Of a DNA stretch of 64,000 nt, positions 1 through 11,922 are shown one piece after another. Every line of letters starts with the position of its first letter. Within the stretch, counting starts at the first letter, position 1. A program made the translations under genes and the position numbers. Source of the DNA: Sarcocystis neurona (taxonomy: Eukaryota; Apicomplexa; Conoidasida; Eucoccidiorida; Sarcocystidae); NCBI GenBank assembly GCA_000727475.1, contig KL647311.1:607519-671518 (forward strand), given 5' to 3'. The notes beneath the pieces are model-generated. The model was given only the letters and a program-made list of their open reading frames with translations, had not been told where the DNA came from and ran no database searches.

Positions 1-176
1 GCAGCTGCTCTCTGAGCAGCAGGCTCTCCTCAGGAATGAGGTGGCCAACAGTTGACGTCTCCTGCAGACAGCTGAACGCAGACCACTCAGCTTATCGGGG
101 CGATACGCGACTGCGCCTGGCGCTACTGATTTGCGGGTCTGGCGGCTTTTTGTTGCTGTTGCTGCAACTGCAAGTG

Positions 177-851
177 CTACGACACAGAGGACGTTGCTGC
201 TGGAAAAGCAGTTGCTGACTGCTCTGCTGCTGCTGTTTCTTCTTCCACGTCTACCGCTGCCAGCAAAACTGCTGTGTCTGGTGCTACGTAAGGTCCTGCG
301 GCCTTCATGCGGTGCGCCCACACTCGAAGGGGTATGGGCGCATGCAAGGCCAGCTGCTGCCGCATGGGGTGCTGCTGTTCACAGACTGGCTTTGTTACAG
401 CTGGACGACGGGGACTGCTGGCTGCTGTTGGGCTGGTGCTAACAAGCGGCATGCTTCTGTTGGTGCACAAGACCGAAACTGCTGCTGCTCGGGGGAGATG
501 AAATGCCGCTCTGCCGAGTTGCAGCTGCTGCGGATGCATGGACTCTTTTTCCTGGGTAGCGATCGCGTATGCTGCCGTTGCAGCTGTGGTAGCTGTTGCT
601 GCTGGTCGTAGCTGCTGATAAGCTCTAGCCAGCCTAGCTGCAGTTAGGGCCGCTGTTACTGCAGCCATTGCTGCTGCTGCATCAGCTGAATTTCGTCGCT
701 GCAGCATCTCGCCGACGAGTGCAGATTGCAGGTGCTGCATTATCCACGGTCGCGTCGGCAGTCGACCTTGGACACGTGTATCTCTGAGACGAATACCAAA
801 TGTGTTCGATGAAGGATAGCATGCATGTGGTGTTGTTACGTCTGCGACCAC
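177..851 (-). CDS. Weak coding candidate, Ala-rich protein
   Basis: A minus-strand frame of 224 codons. It opens with GTG at 851, and the first in-frame ATG is near 741. It contains PWIMQHLQSALVGEMLQRR, then an Ala/Thr-rich helix (MAAVTAALTAARLARAYQQL) and a less repetitive C-terminal half. CTG-rich plus-strand sequence here has the same orientation as in the LRR gene's coding parts. The family is not recognised. It may be an internal exon of a gene reaching beyond the left edge, or chance. Confidence 0.25.
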   Translation of the reverse strand: MVADVTTPHACYPSSNTFGIRLRDTRVQGRLPTRPWIMQHLQSALVGEMLQRRNSADAAAAMAAVTAALTAARLARAYQQLRPAATATTAATAAYAIATQEKESMHPQQLQLGRAAFHLPRAAAVSVLCTNRSMPLVSTSPTAASSPRRPAVTKPVCEQQHPMRQQLALHAPIPLRVWAHRMKAAGPYVAPDTAVLLAAVDVEEETAAAEQSATAFPAATSSVS

Positions 852-2319
852 GTATAGATCAGCGCACCTTTATTGTGCAAATTTGTGTATTAAATGTGTA
901 CGGGAATTTAGACGTGTTTACACGTACATTCACGTAAAGACAGAGAGGCATACATGATCAGGTAAGCCCGCTTGTTGAACGCAGCAATCGAGCTCTCGCT
1001 GCAGCTCTTCGATGGAGGACCATTTGCAAATGGGAAATTTACGACGCGTGGGCTGCAGAATAAGAACGCTGAAGTAAAGCAGCGTACAAGAGAACGCTTC
1101 AAAGCAAAGAAGATCGACTACGAAAGTGGAGACAACGGACTGGTACAATGAAGGAGGCCAACAGGAGCAAGAGGAAGAACGCGGAAGAAAAGGTGGAATG
1201 TCTGGGGTTTTTTTCGCGTTAGCAGGAAACGACCACACCTAAAGTAGAAGTCAGAAATGACTACGACGTAATGGGTAGTGCCACAGACACAAGAGGAAAA
1301 CGCAGTGTACACCATGCTGATGTGATACATACCACCAAGTCTTCGACGTTGAAGCAACAGTGAATTTGCGTTGAAGACTAGGAAGAGCGTAGTGAAAAGG
1401 ACACTACGGAATGCCTGCCCAGAGAGCAAAACGGTTGCGTCGCCACACTCAAAAGATGGAGCGAACCGACCCGATTTAACGAGAAGTATGGCATCTGTAA
1501 GCAAAGCTGACGGCAGCAAGACAGCAGATTACATGCACGCGAAGGAATGGCAGACTACTGCTACGGGCACTGTGCAGCAACAAGTGAGACAAAGTTTGCG
1601 TGCTGACGAAGGGAAGGGGTGGCAGGCAACTGCTGTGGATACTGTACACCCTGTACGTACAGCCAACAAGGAAAAACAGCGGGTAATCCATCACAAGTTT
1701 ACAGATAGCTCCCATAGAGAGTAGCTGCACAGAGGAAGCCACGGCATGCGGTTTCCTCCACACAAAAACACAAGGGAGTCTGTTCTTCCTGCACTTTCCC
1801 AAGAGCACGTTCCCCACCCACTTGTCCTATCTTCTATTGCCTCCACGCACTCGAAACGGCTCCGTCTTCCTCCCCCGCCTGCTGGTGCTGTGTGAGACTT
1901 GCATGTGCTCATGCGAAGACAGGCTGCCCTGCTGTATGTCTCGTTGACACCTCGCGAAAAAGACCGCGAGCCAAATAGGGTACAGGACGTGCCCGTAGGA
2001 AGATCGTCGAAGAACACAAGTACAAGGAGATCTCTCTTTCTGCCGCTGCGGCTGCTTGTCGGAACTCTTAGACCGCTGTGAGCTGCTCACTTCCGCCTCC
2101 ACGTATTTCTGCAGCACCATCTCTGTAAGCCGATTGTGCAATGTTGAAGCCGATATACCTGTTTTATGGTGCTGCACCCAGATGTAGAAACACAAATAAG
2201 TACGGAGAGAGGCACATACGGGGAATAGTGGAGTACGTGTACGTTTATACCAATTTTTGCAGGCCGCGTACGTAAAGACTACCAGATACCTTTGGAGATC
2301 TGTGAGAAGTGACTCTGTC
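852..2319. other. 1.5 kb of unique sequence, no gene recognised
   Basis: Open frames of 100-133 codons exist on both strands (minus 1118-1519, plus 1371-1724). No motif, start or splice context favours any of them. Confidence 0.55.
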
Positions 2320-5300
2320 TAGTCCTGTGTATATATATGTATATATATATACATATGTATATCAGGACATACATTGTATTTGTATACATGCACAGAGAGA
2401 AGGAGCGGGTGGTATATTTGTGCCTACATCTGTATGTTCCATCCTTGTGAGGAACGCCTGGCTGGTTCGTCTGGTCACGTTACGACTCTTCTTCAGGCTG
2501 GCGCACCCACAGCTGTCCATTCCTGCATGTGTACATATGTGTACGTATGTATGTATGTATGCATGTATGTATATACATATATGTACATATATGTCTTATG
2601 GAGAGAGATACTGACATACATGGGTACGTACGTACATTGACACAAGTTGGGGTAGAGTATGCAGAGACAGAGATCGAGGGAGAGAGGCAGACATTCACAA
2701 AGCAGATATTCACTCTCTGCAATACAGAGAGGTGTATGCGTAGAAAGGGGCTCAGCGCAGACGGCAGAACGTCGAATTGAGTCCAGGTGTACGTCCTGCA
2801 GGTGCACCTGCAGTATGTACCTGCAGTTCTGGTCAACAAATATTCCACTGTTGAGACTGGGTCAATCTGGGAAGAGTTTCTGTACGTTTTTCGCAATGCA
2901 AAATTTTTCCTGTTAGCTGGGTGATCTCGCGCATCTATCTTTGTGAACACTTGACGCAGTTTGTCCTGAGTGTAGGAATGTTCAGAGGGAGATTTCTTGT
3001 GTTCCTCGGGGTTCACAGGGCTTACAGGGGGACTGGCCCGTTCTATTATAATAAATACCGTATCTGCATGCATATGTCAAGCACATCTCTATGAGACATT
3101 GCAGAGATCAGCAGGTGTGTGGTGCCTGTACGAGTTCGTTCACAGCTACACACTCAGGCAAATTCTCTCTGTCTCTCACTCTCGCTCCGGATCTCTCCCT
3201 CTCCCTTTCGCTTCGTCACCCTTTCTGTCGTCCTCTCTCTCTCTTTATATGCATATATGTGTATTCATGTCTTCAAACGTATCTCCACTTTCGTTATTTG
3301 CTGACGTGGCTGCAGGGAGGTACCGCGTAAAGGCTACCTTACGTCACGACATCACCAGCGTATACACGGCGGAAGACGCGGGATGGTTACACCCTACGTG
3401 CATGCGTGCCTGCACCATATAAGTAGCGTCACCTACAGTAGTTTACGTGGGAACACAAGTGTCGGATCGTTTGTATATCCGCGTGCAGCCGCTGCTTCAC
3501 CACAAGGACGTTGCTCCTCACCCGCACGCTCGTGCGCAGGCCACAGTCGGTAGCGGCTGCTTTCAGAGGCAACCTGCCCATCCGTATAAACGTCTACGCG
3601 TACAGGATGAAACGAGTTTGTAGACTCTTGCTTTATCAGTTCAGATACACAGTACGTATACACACATCCACATACGTGTATATATATATATACATACACA
3701 TACATATGCGTGGGCGTGTACCTGCAAATATGTATACGGATATGTTCCTTTCGCCTTCCGCATGTGCCGGCGAAGACAGTGTTGTTTTTCCATGCAGGGA
3801 CCGCAAGTCTGCGGATCGGCTAGATACCTGCCGGGAATGCTGCATGCCTGCAGGTCTCGCTGGGCGGCCGCCGTGTGAATCACTTCGAAGTCGCGTAGAT
3901 GGTAGACGCACAGCAGCACGTAAGTGGTACACAAAAGTATTCCTAGACTCACCGCTTCACACGCACGTGAAGTGTACAACAGTGTATGTTTCCATTTCTC
4001 ATGTCTTTCTTGTCACTACCCAGCAAATTATTAATGTATTCGCCCAGCCGCGTACGCGCGTGTGCCTTTTTTTTTCTGTGTGTCGATTCCGTATGAATCC
4101 GCTTCTACCCGCGTGTGTGAATGTGAACCAGCATACAAAGGAGAAACCTATATAGTTTGTTCGTCTGAAACGTCTACTTCCCCGCATCTGTATCTTCCCT
4201 TCCATCTATGGAATCAACGCTCCGTACAAAAGTACGGTACAGGTGTGTGTGAATTGCGCGTCTCACACTTTCTACCTCCCAAGGTGTAAACATGCACGTA
4301 GCATTTGACTCCACCAACACTAGCACGTGCATGTCCTGGACAAGAATGAATGCTGTTAACTTGGAGCATCTTGGTTGGCTGTACGCGTGGATGGATACCG
4401 TCGTTTTGCACGAAGGTTTTTGCTCCGGTTGAAGTAACGACATGCGCACACGTATGTGTGAGATGTCAAAAGAATTTTACGTCTGCGTTTCTCTCGGACC
4501 GAACCTCTGTGTGGTGCGTTTGGACTCGAGTGAAGTTCCAGTTAAAACAAAGAACGTAGGGTCTCTTCCCTTTATTATCCACCGAGGAAAGCCCAGCCAG
4601 ACCGGCTGCTGCCTTTGCATGAGCGGTTCTTAAGATGATAGGCGTCTCGGTCGCCTCCCCGATGCGGCCGTCGCAATACCTTCAAGAGAATTCGTATCGA
4701 ACATTCACGCAGACTGACAAACATGGAGATTCCCTCACTACACATGTTTCACCCGAAGAGATACAGACACACACTTCTGTGGAAAGTCGGACAACATGCA
4801 ATACCATTCCTACTTGTTCTGTTCGACTTTACCATTTACCTGTCTACACTAGTCTCTTTTATCTCTCATTTTCATACTGACACTATGCATATATATATAT
4901 ATATGCTGGACTACTACAGGCACCAAGGATCAGTGTACAGACGTGTTTTTTGGGCACGGAAGAAACGAGGAGGAGAGAGAGTGTCAGAAACACAGAGAGA
5001 GACGCAGAGGCATGTCAACTCCGCAATATTTTTGCATCTGTGAACTCACATATATCTATAAAGACTGTACACCTCATTTGAAACTCCCGTTCTCCCTTCT
5101 CTTCCGTCCACAACGCATTCCCCAGGCACGCTATTTGTGTACACACGGATAAATAGAGAGAGACAGGACGGAAAGTGGCGAGTTCCGTTCGGCGCTATAC
5201 CCACGCTTGCTCGTACATCCACATACGCGGGCGTACGTAATAGCTGCTCTTGCTTCTTCTTGCTATTTGTAGTACACACAAAACAAACTTTCACCTTTAC

Positions 5301-6540
5301 ACACACAGAGCGGATCAAACAACGAAAGCCATACACATGCATATATATATATATATATGTGCAAGAAAGTGGCTAGGTGTTTTACTTCTTCGTGAATCGA
5401 CGTTCCATATAAAAGACTGGAGTACGCGTATTCTGTTGTGTTTGTCTGGTGCGTGTTTCAATATCGTATGCGTGAAGAAAGAGACAACAGTGAACTTCAG
5501 GAAAGGGGGGGGCGAGGAGACAAAGACGGCGAAAGGCACGGACGCCTTGCCCTCCGTTGGGAAGACGGATGCCGCGTCCTCCGCTGTTCTTCATTCGAGT
5601 TTCTGCGTCTCGTTTGGTTTAGATTCTAAAAAAAACGTTTGCGTACTCCACCGCGACTCCTTTCTCTCAAGCTATACAGGAAGACGCAGTGCAAACCCTT
5701 CTACTCCGTCTCTTCTCGCTCTGTCTCTCTCCGTACATATATATATATATATATATGTGTACAAATACACATGTATATATCATACACATTACAGATATGT
5801 ACGTAGCTCCATGCGTGTGAGAATCTCCTTATTTCTCTTCCTCTTTTGCCAATGAGCTGCGGACAAATTCAGGCAACCCAGTGCGCATGCGGCTAGCCAT
5901 AGCAGTGTTTACACAAAGGTATAGACACACACATACACAGGCACAGACGCATACATCCATATATCTGCAACACATCTGCTTTTATACGAGACTCTATTCA
6001 TGTGTCGAGGACACGTATACATATATGCACATCCACGGTATCTATGCACATCCACAGTTATCTATTCTTACGTATACACATACACACTTGTATATGAGAA
6101 TCTACTCATGCGCCAGGTACATACACATATATATATATATATATCTACATATACACATACTTTGATATAAGAATCTACTCATGCGCCGGGTACACACATA
6201 TATATCCGTATATATATATATATATGTATCTACGGATACGCAGATTTTTCTACGAGAATCAGATCAAACGTAGCTAATAATTGTGGTATCGATACAAACG
6301 TACATACGTCTATCTATGAAAAGTTGTATGTCCTTCTCTCTCCACAAACATCTTTATATGAGAAGGCAGCGAAAAGTAGTGGGGTGTTGATACACACGTG
6401 AATGTATCATATGCGCGTGTCGCTGTAGGTCTACATAGACACGTGTGTGAAGGAGAATATTCTTCGGGCAAATGAGAGCAGGGTATGCTGATACAAATGC
6501 GGACACACAAAAAACACACATAAACCTGTAGATCTACGTA
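2320..6540. other. 4.2 kb with TA microsatellites and no recognisable gene
   Basis: TA/TATG stretches occur at 2326-2370, 2535-2600, 3675-3712, 4885-4905, 5340-5360, 5735-5760 and 6000-6240. Between them is unique sequence without conserved coding segments. Open frames of up to 214 codons (3511-4155) run through microsatellites and are not supported. Confidence 0.65.
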
Positions 6541-6699
6541 TAGACACTTTTGCGTGAGACGTTATTCTGGTGCTGGGGGCCGCTGTGGACAGGCTGCTGC
6601 GGAGAGGAAAAGTCGCCCCAAAAGAGTAGCAGCAGCACTCGCGGCAGAACGGGGAAAGTTGTGAAGCAGATGCGCTTCGTTCGACGGGAACAAAAGTCT

Positions 6700-7000
6700 C
6701 TGCGCTGCTGCAGCAGCTGCAGCTCCGACACACCAACAGAAGAAGAAGCAGTAGCGACAGCAGTAGCAGCAGCAGCAGGAAGAAGAAGAGGAGCAGTAGC
6801 AACGGCACCAGCAGCAACAGAGCACCTGGAAGGGCAGCAGCAGCAGCAGCTGGAAGGGCTGCAACGGCAGGAGACGGACGAGCACCAACAGCAGCGGCAG
6901 AGCAGCAGCAGAAGGAGCGCGTCTAAAAGAGGAGGAAAAGGGCGGCACAGCAGAGCAGCACCTGCTGCGACAGTCGACCAGCAGTCGCAGCAGCTACAAG
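6700..7000. repeat. GCA/CAG triplet array downstream of the LRR gene
   Basis: CAGCAGCAGCTGGAAGG-type triplets on the plus strand sit just past the stop of the long frame (7396). Plus-strand and minus-strand frames through it show only Gln, Ala, Ser, Leu or Cys runs. Confidence 0.8.
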
Positions 7001-7395
7001 AGCCGCGACGACTCGCATGCACCACGTGCATGCAACGACTAGCAACACAGCATCAGCCACTATTCCACCGTCTTCTTCGATTCTGTCTGTCTTGTCTTTC
7101 TTCTCTCGCAGAAGTCTCCTTTTCCTGCTTCTTCTCCTCACTTCCGCGTTTTCTCTTCTGCTGCTTCTTCTGCTGCCTTTGCTTGAGTACGTACGTTCTC
7201 GTCTTTGCCTTCCTCTCTAATCTTCCAAGATGTGAAAAATCCTCCTCTCCTTTCTTGGCTTCTCTTCCTTTCTCCGCCCACGTGAGTCTCCACTTTCTTC
7301 TGTCCGCTCTGCCCTCCCCCCGAGGCCCTTACGTCTTCTTCTTCTTTTTCACGTCTCTCTCTGTCGCTGTCCCTTCCCCTTTGCCCGCCCCTCTC

Positions 7396-10300
7396 TTACT
7401 TCAGCTGCTTTTCTTGGCTTTCCCGTCCTTCCCTTGGCGACTTCTCCCCTTGCCTCACTTCTTCTGCTTCCTTGTCCTCGTCCTTTGTCTCTTTTCCTTT
7501 CCCTGCGGCCTCTACCTCTTCTGCTTCTTTTTTCGTTTCTTCTTCTGCTTCCGCCTCCGCCTCCTCGTTATCTCTTCGCTCCTGCTTCTGAAACAGCAGC
7601 GTCGTCGACTGCAGGGCGGAGACGCGACACGTGCGTCTGCTGCTGCTGCTGTTGCTGCCCAGAGTGTCTTCATCACGCAGACAAATAAACGAAAAGCCGA
7701 AGGATTCTAGAGTCACCTGCAGGAGAACCACCTCCTCTAGCCAACTCTTGTGCAAATTCTCCCCCGCCCACCCCACAGCGACTGTTCCTGACGCTACTGG
7801 TGCTCCTGCTGCTCCTCCTGCTGCTGCTTCCGATGCTTCAGCTCCTGCTGCTGCAGCCGGTGCTCCTGCTCCTGCTGCTGCAGGTGCTCCTGCTCCTGCA
7901 GCTGCTTCTGGGACTTCTGCTGCTCCTGGTGCTACCGCTGCTCCTGCTGCTACCGGTGCTCCTGCTGCTGTTGTGGTCGCTGCTGCAGCTGGTGCTGGGG
8001 GGAGCGCTGCGGCATCTGCTGCTGCCGTCCCTGCTGCCGCTCCTGCTGCAGCGCTCGTCACCGCTGTCGCCGCTGCGGTTGCAGCAGCTGCTGGAGTTGC
8101 ATGCTCCGCCGAAACCACGAATGCGGTAGCAGCAGATGATCCTGCTCCAGCAGCAACACTCTTACGAGCAGCAGCAGCAGCACTAGGGGTAGCAACAGTG
8201 GCTCTACGAGAAGCAGTAGCGGCCCTAGGAGAACCAGCAGCGGCACTCGGAGAAGCCGGAGTCAATGGAGTAGCAGTTGCAGCAAAGGAAGTGCCACGTG
8301 GAGTGCAACACGCAAGAGGACAGGGCTCAGCAGCAACAGCGACAGGAGCGGTGCTGGTGCTGCAGCTGCAGATGGCAGACGTAGCAGCATTCACAGCTGA
8401 AAGCAGTTCAGATTCGTTGTTCCTGCATCGGAGGCTGCTGCTGCTGCTTCCTTTGCTGTCGCGCTGCGGCTGACGCGGCTGCTGCTGTTCGAGCGAAGCA
8501 GTGTTGCCCTGCTCGTCCCCTGCGGACGTGTTGCTTCCTTCCTCTCGGTCGCGAAGAGACACAGCGGGTTGCTGCTGCTCTGCTTGCTGCTCCTGTTTCT
8601 CCTGCTGCAGCTGCTCTGCCTGCTGCCGCTCCTTCACTTGCTGCTGTTGCGTCAGCTGCTGCTTCTGTCTCTGCTCCTGCTCTTCCCGACGCGACTGCGA
8701 CTCGGCCTCCTCCTCCTCCTGCGGCGTCCGTCCTCCCGTCTGCTGCTGCTTCTTCTCCTCCTCTTGTCTGTGGTGCTGCTCTTCCCGCCGCTCCTGCGGG
8801 TCTCCGCTCTGCTGCTGGCCGTCGTTCGCCGGCTCCTGCTGCTGTCCTCTCGGCTGCTGCTCCTCTGTCGGTGGCTGCAGTCCTTCGCTCTGCTGCTCCT
8901 GCGGTGTACCCGTCTGCAGCCGCTTCTGCTGCGACTCCGGCTGCGGCTGCTCCACGGAAAGATGCACTTGCTGTTGCTGCTGCGTCAAAGCGGAGGGTGG
9001 CGTGGTTGCTGCGGGGTGGTGGGGATGGTGCTGCAGCAAGGGGTGGTGCTGGTGCGACGTTTTAGCAAGCAGCAGCAGCTTTTCTTTCGCCACCAGCAGA
9101 TCGTTCTGTGTGATCCCTATGCCTCTGGGCCTGCTGCTACAGAGCAGACTGCGAGGCGTGTGTTTGTTGAGCTGCAGCTTGACAGAGCGCAGTGCAGGCA
9201 GCAGCCGCAGCAGCCGCAGCAAGTTGCTGCTGCTCTGCACTTGCATAGACGAGTCCACTCGCACCGACAGCAGCAGCGACGTGATCGCAGCCGCAGCCGC
9301 CGGGTGCTGCAGCAGCAGCGTCGCCAGCCGCTCTGTCTGGTGCGCGAACTTAAGAACATGTGCTTGCAGCTGCAGCGCCTTTACTTTTTGAGAGAAACAA
9401 GACGCATGCAACGTTGCTTGCAGCATATCGTAGTCATGATTCCGCACGCCCAACGTATGCAGAGAAGGAAGGGATGCAGCTAAAGGCTCGAGGACGCGCG
9501 ACACCCAGCACACGCGCTTCTTTTTCTTCCTGCTGCTGCAGCACCCATTCCTGCTGCTTCTGCAGCAGTCACCTCCCATGCCACTGCTGCTGCTCCTCCT
9601 CTTGCAGCTGTTACTGCTGCTGCTATTCCTGCGACTCTCCCTCTCGCTGCTCTTCCTGCAGCTCTCGCCCTTGCTGTCGGTGCTGCAACTTCCGCTGTTG
9701 CTGCTGTTGCTGCAGCTCTCGTTACTGCTGTTGTTACTGCAGCTCCCAGTATTGCTGCTGTTGCTGCTGCTGCCTCTGTCGCTGTTGCTGCTTCCACGGC
9801 CGCTGCTGCAACGGCCCCGACACCCGCTGCTGCGGCTGCTTCCTCTCCTGCTGTCACGCAAGTTCCGTGCTGCACCAGGAAAGTGCGGAATATGCCCGCC
9901 CTCCGTCAAACGTGCGGCGCCCGCGGCGCTGCTGCTGCTGCCGCTGCTGCACGTGGTCGTCGAATTGCTGATGCTACTGCTGTTGCTTCCAGAAGGTGTG
10001 CTCCACGCGCTGCTCCCTCTCTGCCGCATCATCTCGCTGACGCTGCTCCTCGTTGCCCTGCTGCTGCTGCTGTGCTCCGTCCTGCTGCTCTTGCTCAGAA
10101 ACGAAGTTTTCACGTCGCACCTGCTGTTGTTCCTGCTCCTGCTGCTGCTCCTCCCCCTCCTCATTTCCTTCCCGCTCCTGGGGTCGCTGCTGCTCCTGCC
10201 GCTGTACGGGAGACCGCTGCTGCTGTGGTATCTGCTGTCGCTTCTGCTGCTGCTGCTCCTGCCGCCCCGCCATCGAGTCTCAGGACCGTCGGCGTCAGCG

Positions 10301-11922
10301 TTAACGGCAGCAGCAGCAGAGGCGCACAGCAGCATGACACTCCTGTAGGCAGCAGTTTGAACAGCTGCAGCTGCAGTTTGTCCTGCTGCTGCTGTTGTTG
10401 CAGCCCCACGCACTTCCGCCGTCTTTCCGAGTGTGTCTGCTTCCCGCGCCTGCTGCCGTCCTGCTGTGGAAAGACACTGTACTTCTCCGGCTGCCGCTGC
10501 GCGTCGCTCCTCTGTCAAGCTCTGCTGCACCTGCTGCTGCAGCTGCAGCAGATTCTTCTCACTTCGCTCGACCTCTTTGCTCGCTGCTTCTGCTGCGTTT
10601 GTTGCTGCAGCTATTGCTGTCGCAGATTTTCCTGCTGGTGCTGCTGCCGCGGTAGCTGCTGGAGAGTGTGGTAAGGAAGGGTTGGCTTCTCTGCTGCTTG
10701 CTGCTGCTGCGGTAGCTGCAGCGTCTGCCTGGCGCAGCCCTCGTCGATCCCGTGTCTCCTTCGTATCAGGAGCAGAGAAAAATTCTCCTGCAGCAGCCGC
10801 TGTCTTGGCACTTCCTCCTGCTGCTGGAAAAGTCGTCGCCGTCCCAGCAGCTCCTTCTCGACCTGGGCCAGCTGCAACAGCAGCAGATGCAGCAGCCCGT
10901 CCTTTCTTCCTGCCGGCGACGATGCACGGCAACTGCCTCTGCACCGGCGCTCTGCTGCCAACCGCGTGAGCAGCACCAACAGCAGCAGCGCCCTCTACGC
11001 GGCCGCTGTACGCGGGATGAGTAAGAGGACGAGGACTGCCTGAAGCAATAGCAGCAGCAGAAGACGTGGCAGCAGCAGAAGGACCCTCACCGGCTGCCAC
11101 ATCCTGCCCTGTCGCCGCAGCACTGGGAGCGGGTTTTCGGCAGCGGATGGCAACCGAGGACGCCCGTTGTTGCTGGTCAGCAGAAGCAGCAACAGCAGCA
11201 GCACCAGAGGAGTCCGCAGCAGCACCTGAAGAGTGAGCAGCTGCACCTTTCGACCTGGGAGTCGCAGGAGAAGAAAGACTGCAGCAAGTTTCCGGTTCTT
11301 CTGCTCTGCGGCAGAAGAGCCTCCCGCTGCTGCAACTTCTGCCGCTGCTGCAGCTTCTGCCGCTGCTGCTGCTTCTGCTGCTGCTTCTGCTGCTGCTTCT
11401 GCTGCTGCTGCTCATCCTCCGTCTCCTTCTCAGGCGCTGCTGCTGCTGCTGCCGACGCACGCATGCAGCCATCAGGGACTCGGCTTCGTCGCAGTACACC
11501 CCGTACACCTCCAAGTCCGTCGTATCCGGCAGCAGCAAGTCATGGAGCAAATGATTGTAAAGCGGATTGAAGCAGATCAGCGACAACTTTGTTACGCCTG
11601 TCATCACGACCTTCCCCATCGACGGGACGATATACGCGCTGTTCATCTCCGCCTCGTCTTCGTCTTGTCCATCTTCCTGCTGCTGCTGCTGCTCGCGACG
11701 CGCTGCTCCCTCTCCACACACGCCTGCTGCTGCTTCTTTTTTTTCACCTGCTTCCGGTGAAGAACACGTCCCTGCTTCCACAGAAAAAGAAGAACGCGCT
11801 CCTGCTGCTGCTGCTGCGGAAGGAGGAGGAGAATCTCCGGTGTCGCCTGCTGGTGCTGCTGCTGCTGCCACAGAACAAGCGGCTGCGGCTGCGGCAGTTG
11901 TCAGTTCTGAGACTGTTTGCAC
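7396..11922 (-). CDS. Long 3' coding frame with further LRRs
   Basis: A frame of 1,508 codons runs from an in-frame ATG at 11922, which need not be a true start, to a TAA. Homopolymer-free leucine-rich islands lie at about 11650-11445 (GVTKLSLICFNPLYNHLL), 9520-9060 (LPSLHTLGVRNHDYDML through LPALRSVKLQL) and 7765-7655 (SWLEEVVLLQVTLESFGFSF). Between them are Gln-, Ser- and Ala-rich stretches and a Glu/Lys-rich tail. A CTGCAG|GTGACT donor at 7717 could end coding earlier. The stretch near 8100-8400, where the triplet orientation flips, may be an intron. Confidence 0.5.
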   Translation of the reverse strand: MQTVSELTTAAAAAACSVAAAAAPAGDTGDSPPPSAAAAAGARSSFSVEAGTCSSPEAGEKKEAAAGVCGEGAARREQQQQQEDGQDEDEAEMNSAYIVPSMGKVVMTGVTKLSLICFNPLYNHLLHDLLLPDTTDLEVYGVYCDEAESLMAACVRRQQQQQRLRRRRRMSSSSRSSSRSSSRSSSSGRSCSSGRSCSSGRLFCRRAEEPETCCSLSSPATPRSKGAAAHSSGAAADSSGAAAVAASADQQQRASSVAIRCRKPAPSAAATGQDVAAGEGPSAAATSSAAAIASGSPRPLTHPAYSGRVEGAAAVGAAHAVGSRAPVQRQLPCIVAGRKKGRAAASAAVAAGPGREGAAGTATTFPAAGGSAKTAAAAGEFFSAPDTKETRDRRGLRQADAAATAAAASSREANPSLPHSPAATAAAAPAGKSATAIAAATNAAEAASKEVERSEKNLLQLQQQVQQSLTEERRAAAAGEVQCLSTAGRQQAREADTLGKTAEVRGAATTAAAGQTAAAAVQTAAYRSVMLLCASAAAAVNADADGPETRWRGGRSSSSRSDSRYHSSSGLPYSGRSSSDPRSGKEMRRGRSSSRSRNNSRCDVKTSFLSKSSRTEHSSSSRATRSSVSEMMRQRGSSAWSTPSGSNSSSISNSTTTCSSGSSSSAAGAARLTEGGHIPHFPGAARNLRDSRRGSSRSSGCRGRCSSGRGSSNSDRGSSSNSSNTGSCSNNSSNESCSNSSNSGSCSTDSKGESCRKSSERESRRNSSSSNSCKRRSSSSGMGGDCCRSSRNGCCSSRKKKKRVCWVSRVLEPLAASLPSLHTLGVRNHDYDMLQATLHASCFSQKVKALQLQAHVLKFAHQTERLATLLLQHPAAAAAITSLLLSVRVDSSMQVQSSSNLLRLLRLLPALRSVKLQLNKHTPRSLLCSSRPRGIGITQNDLLVAKEKLLLLAKTSHQHHPLLQHHPHHPAATTPPSALTQQQQQVHLSVEQPQPESQQKRLQTGTPQEQQSEGLQPPTEEQQPRGQQQEPANDGQQQSGDPQERREEQHHRQEEEKKQQQTGGRTPQEEEEAESQSRREEQEQRQKQQLTQQQQVKERQQAEQLQQEKQEQQAEQQQPAVSLRDREEGSNTSAGDEQGNTASLEQQQPRQPQRDSKGSSSSSLRCRNNESELLSAVNAATSAICSCSTSTAPVAVAAEPCPLACCTPRGTSFAATATPLTPASPSAAAGSPRAATASRRATVATPSAAAAARKSVAAGAGSSAATAFVVSAEHATPAAAATAAATAVTSAAAGAAAGTAAADAAALPPAPAAAATTTAAGAPVAAGAAVAPGAAEVPEAAAGAGAPAAAGAGAPAAAAGAEASEAAAGGAAGAPVASGTVAVGWAGENLHKSWLEEVVLLQVTLESFGFSFICLRDEDTLGSNSSSSRRTCRVSALQSTTLLFQKQERRDNEEAEAEAEEETKKEAEEVEAAGKGKETKDEDKEAEEVRQGEKSPREGRESQEKQLK

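Noticed and set aside
6550..7710. 386-codon plus-strand frame
   Set aside because: It is a low-complexity Gln-to-Leu/Phe frame antisense to the end of the LRR gene. No motif.
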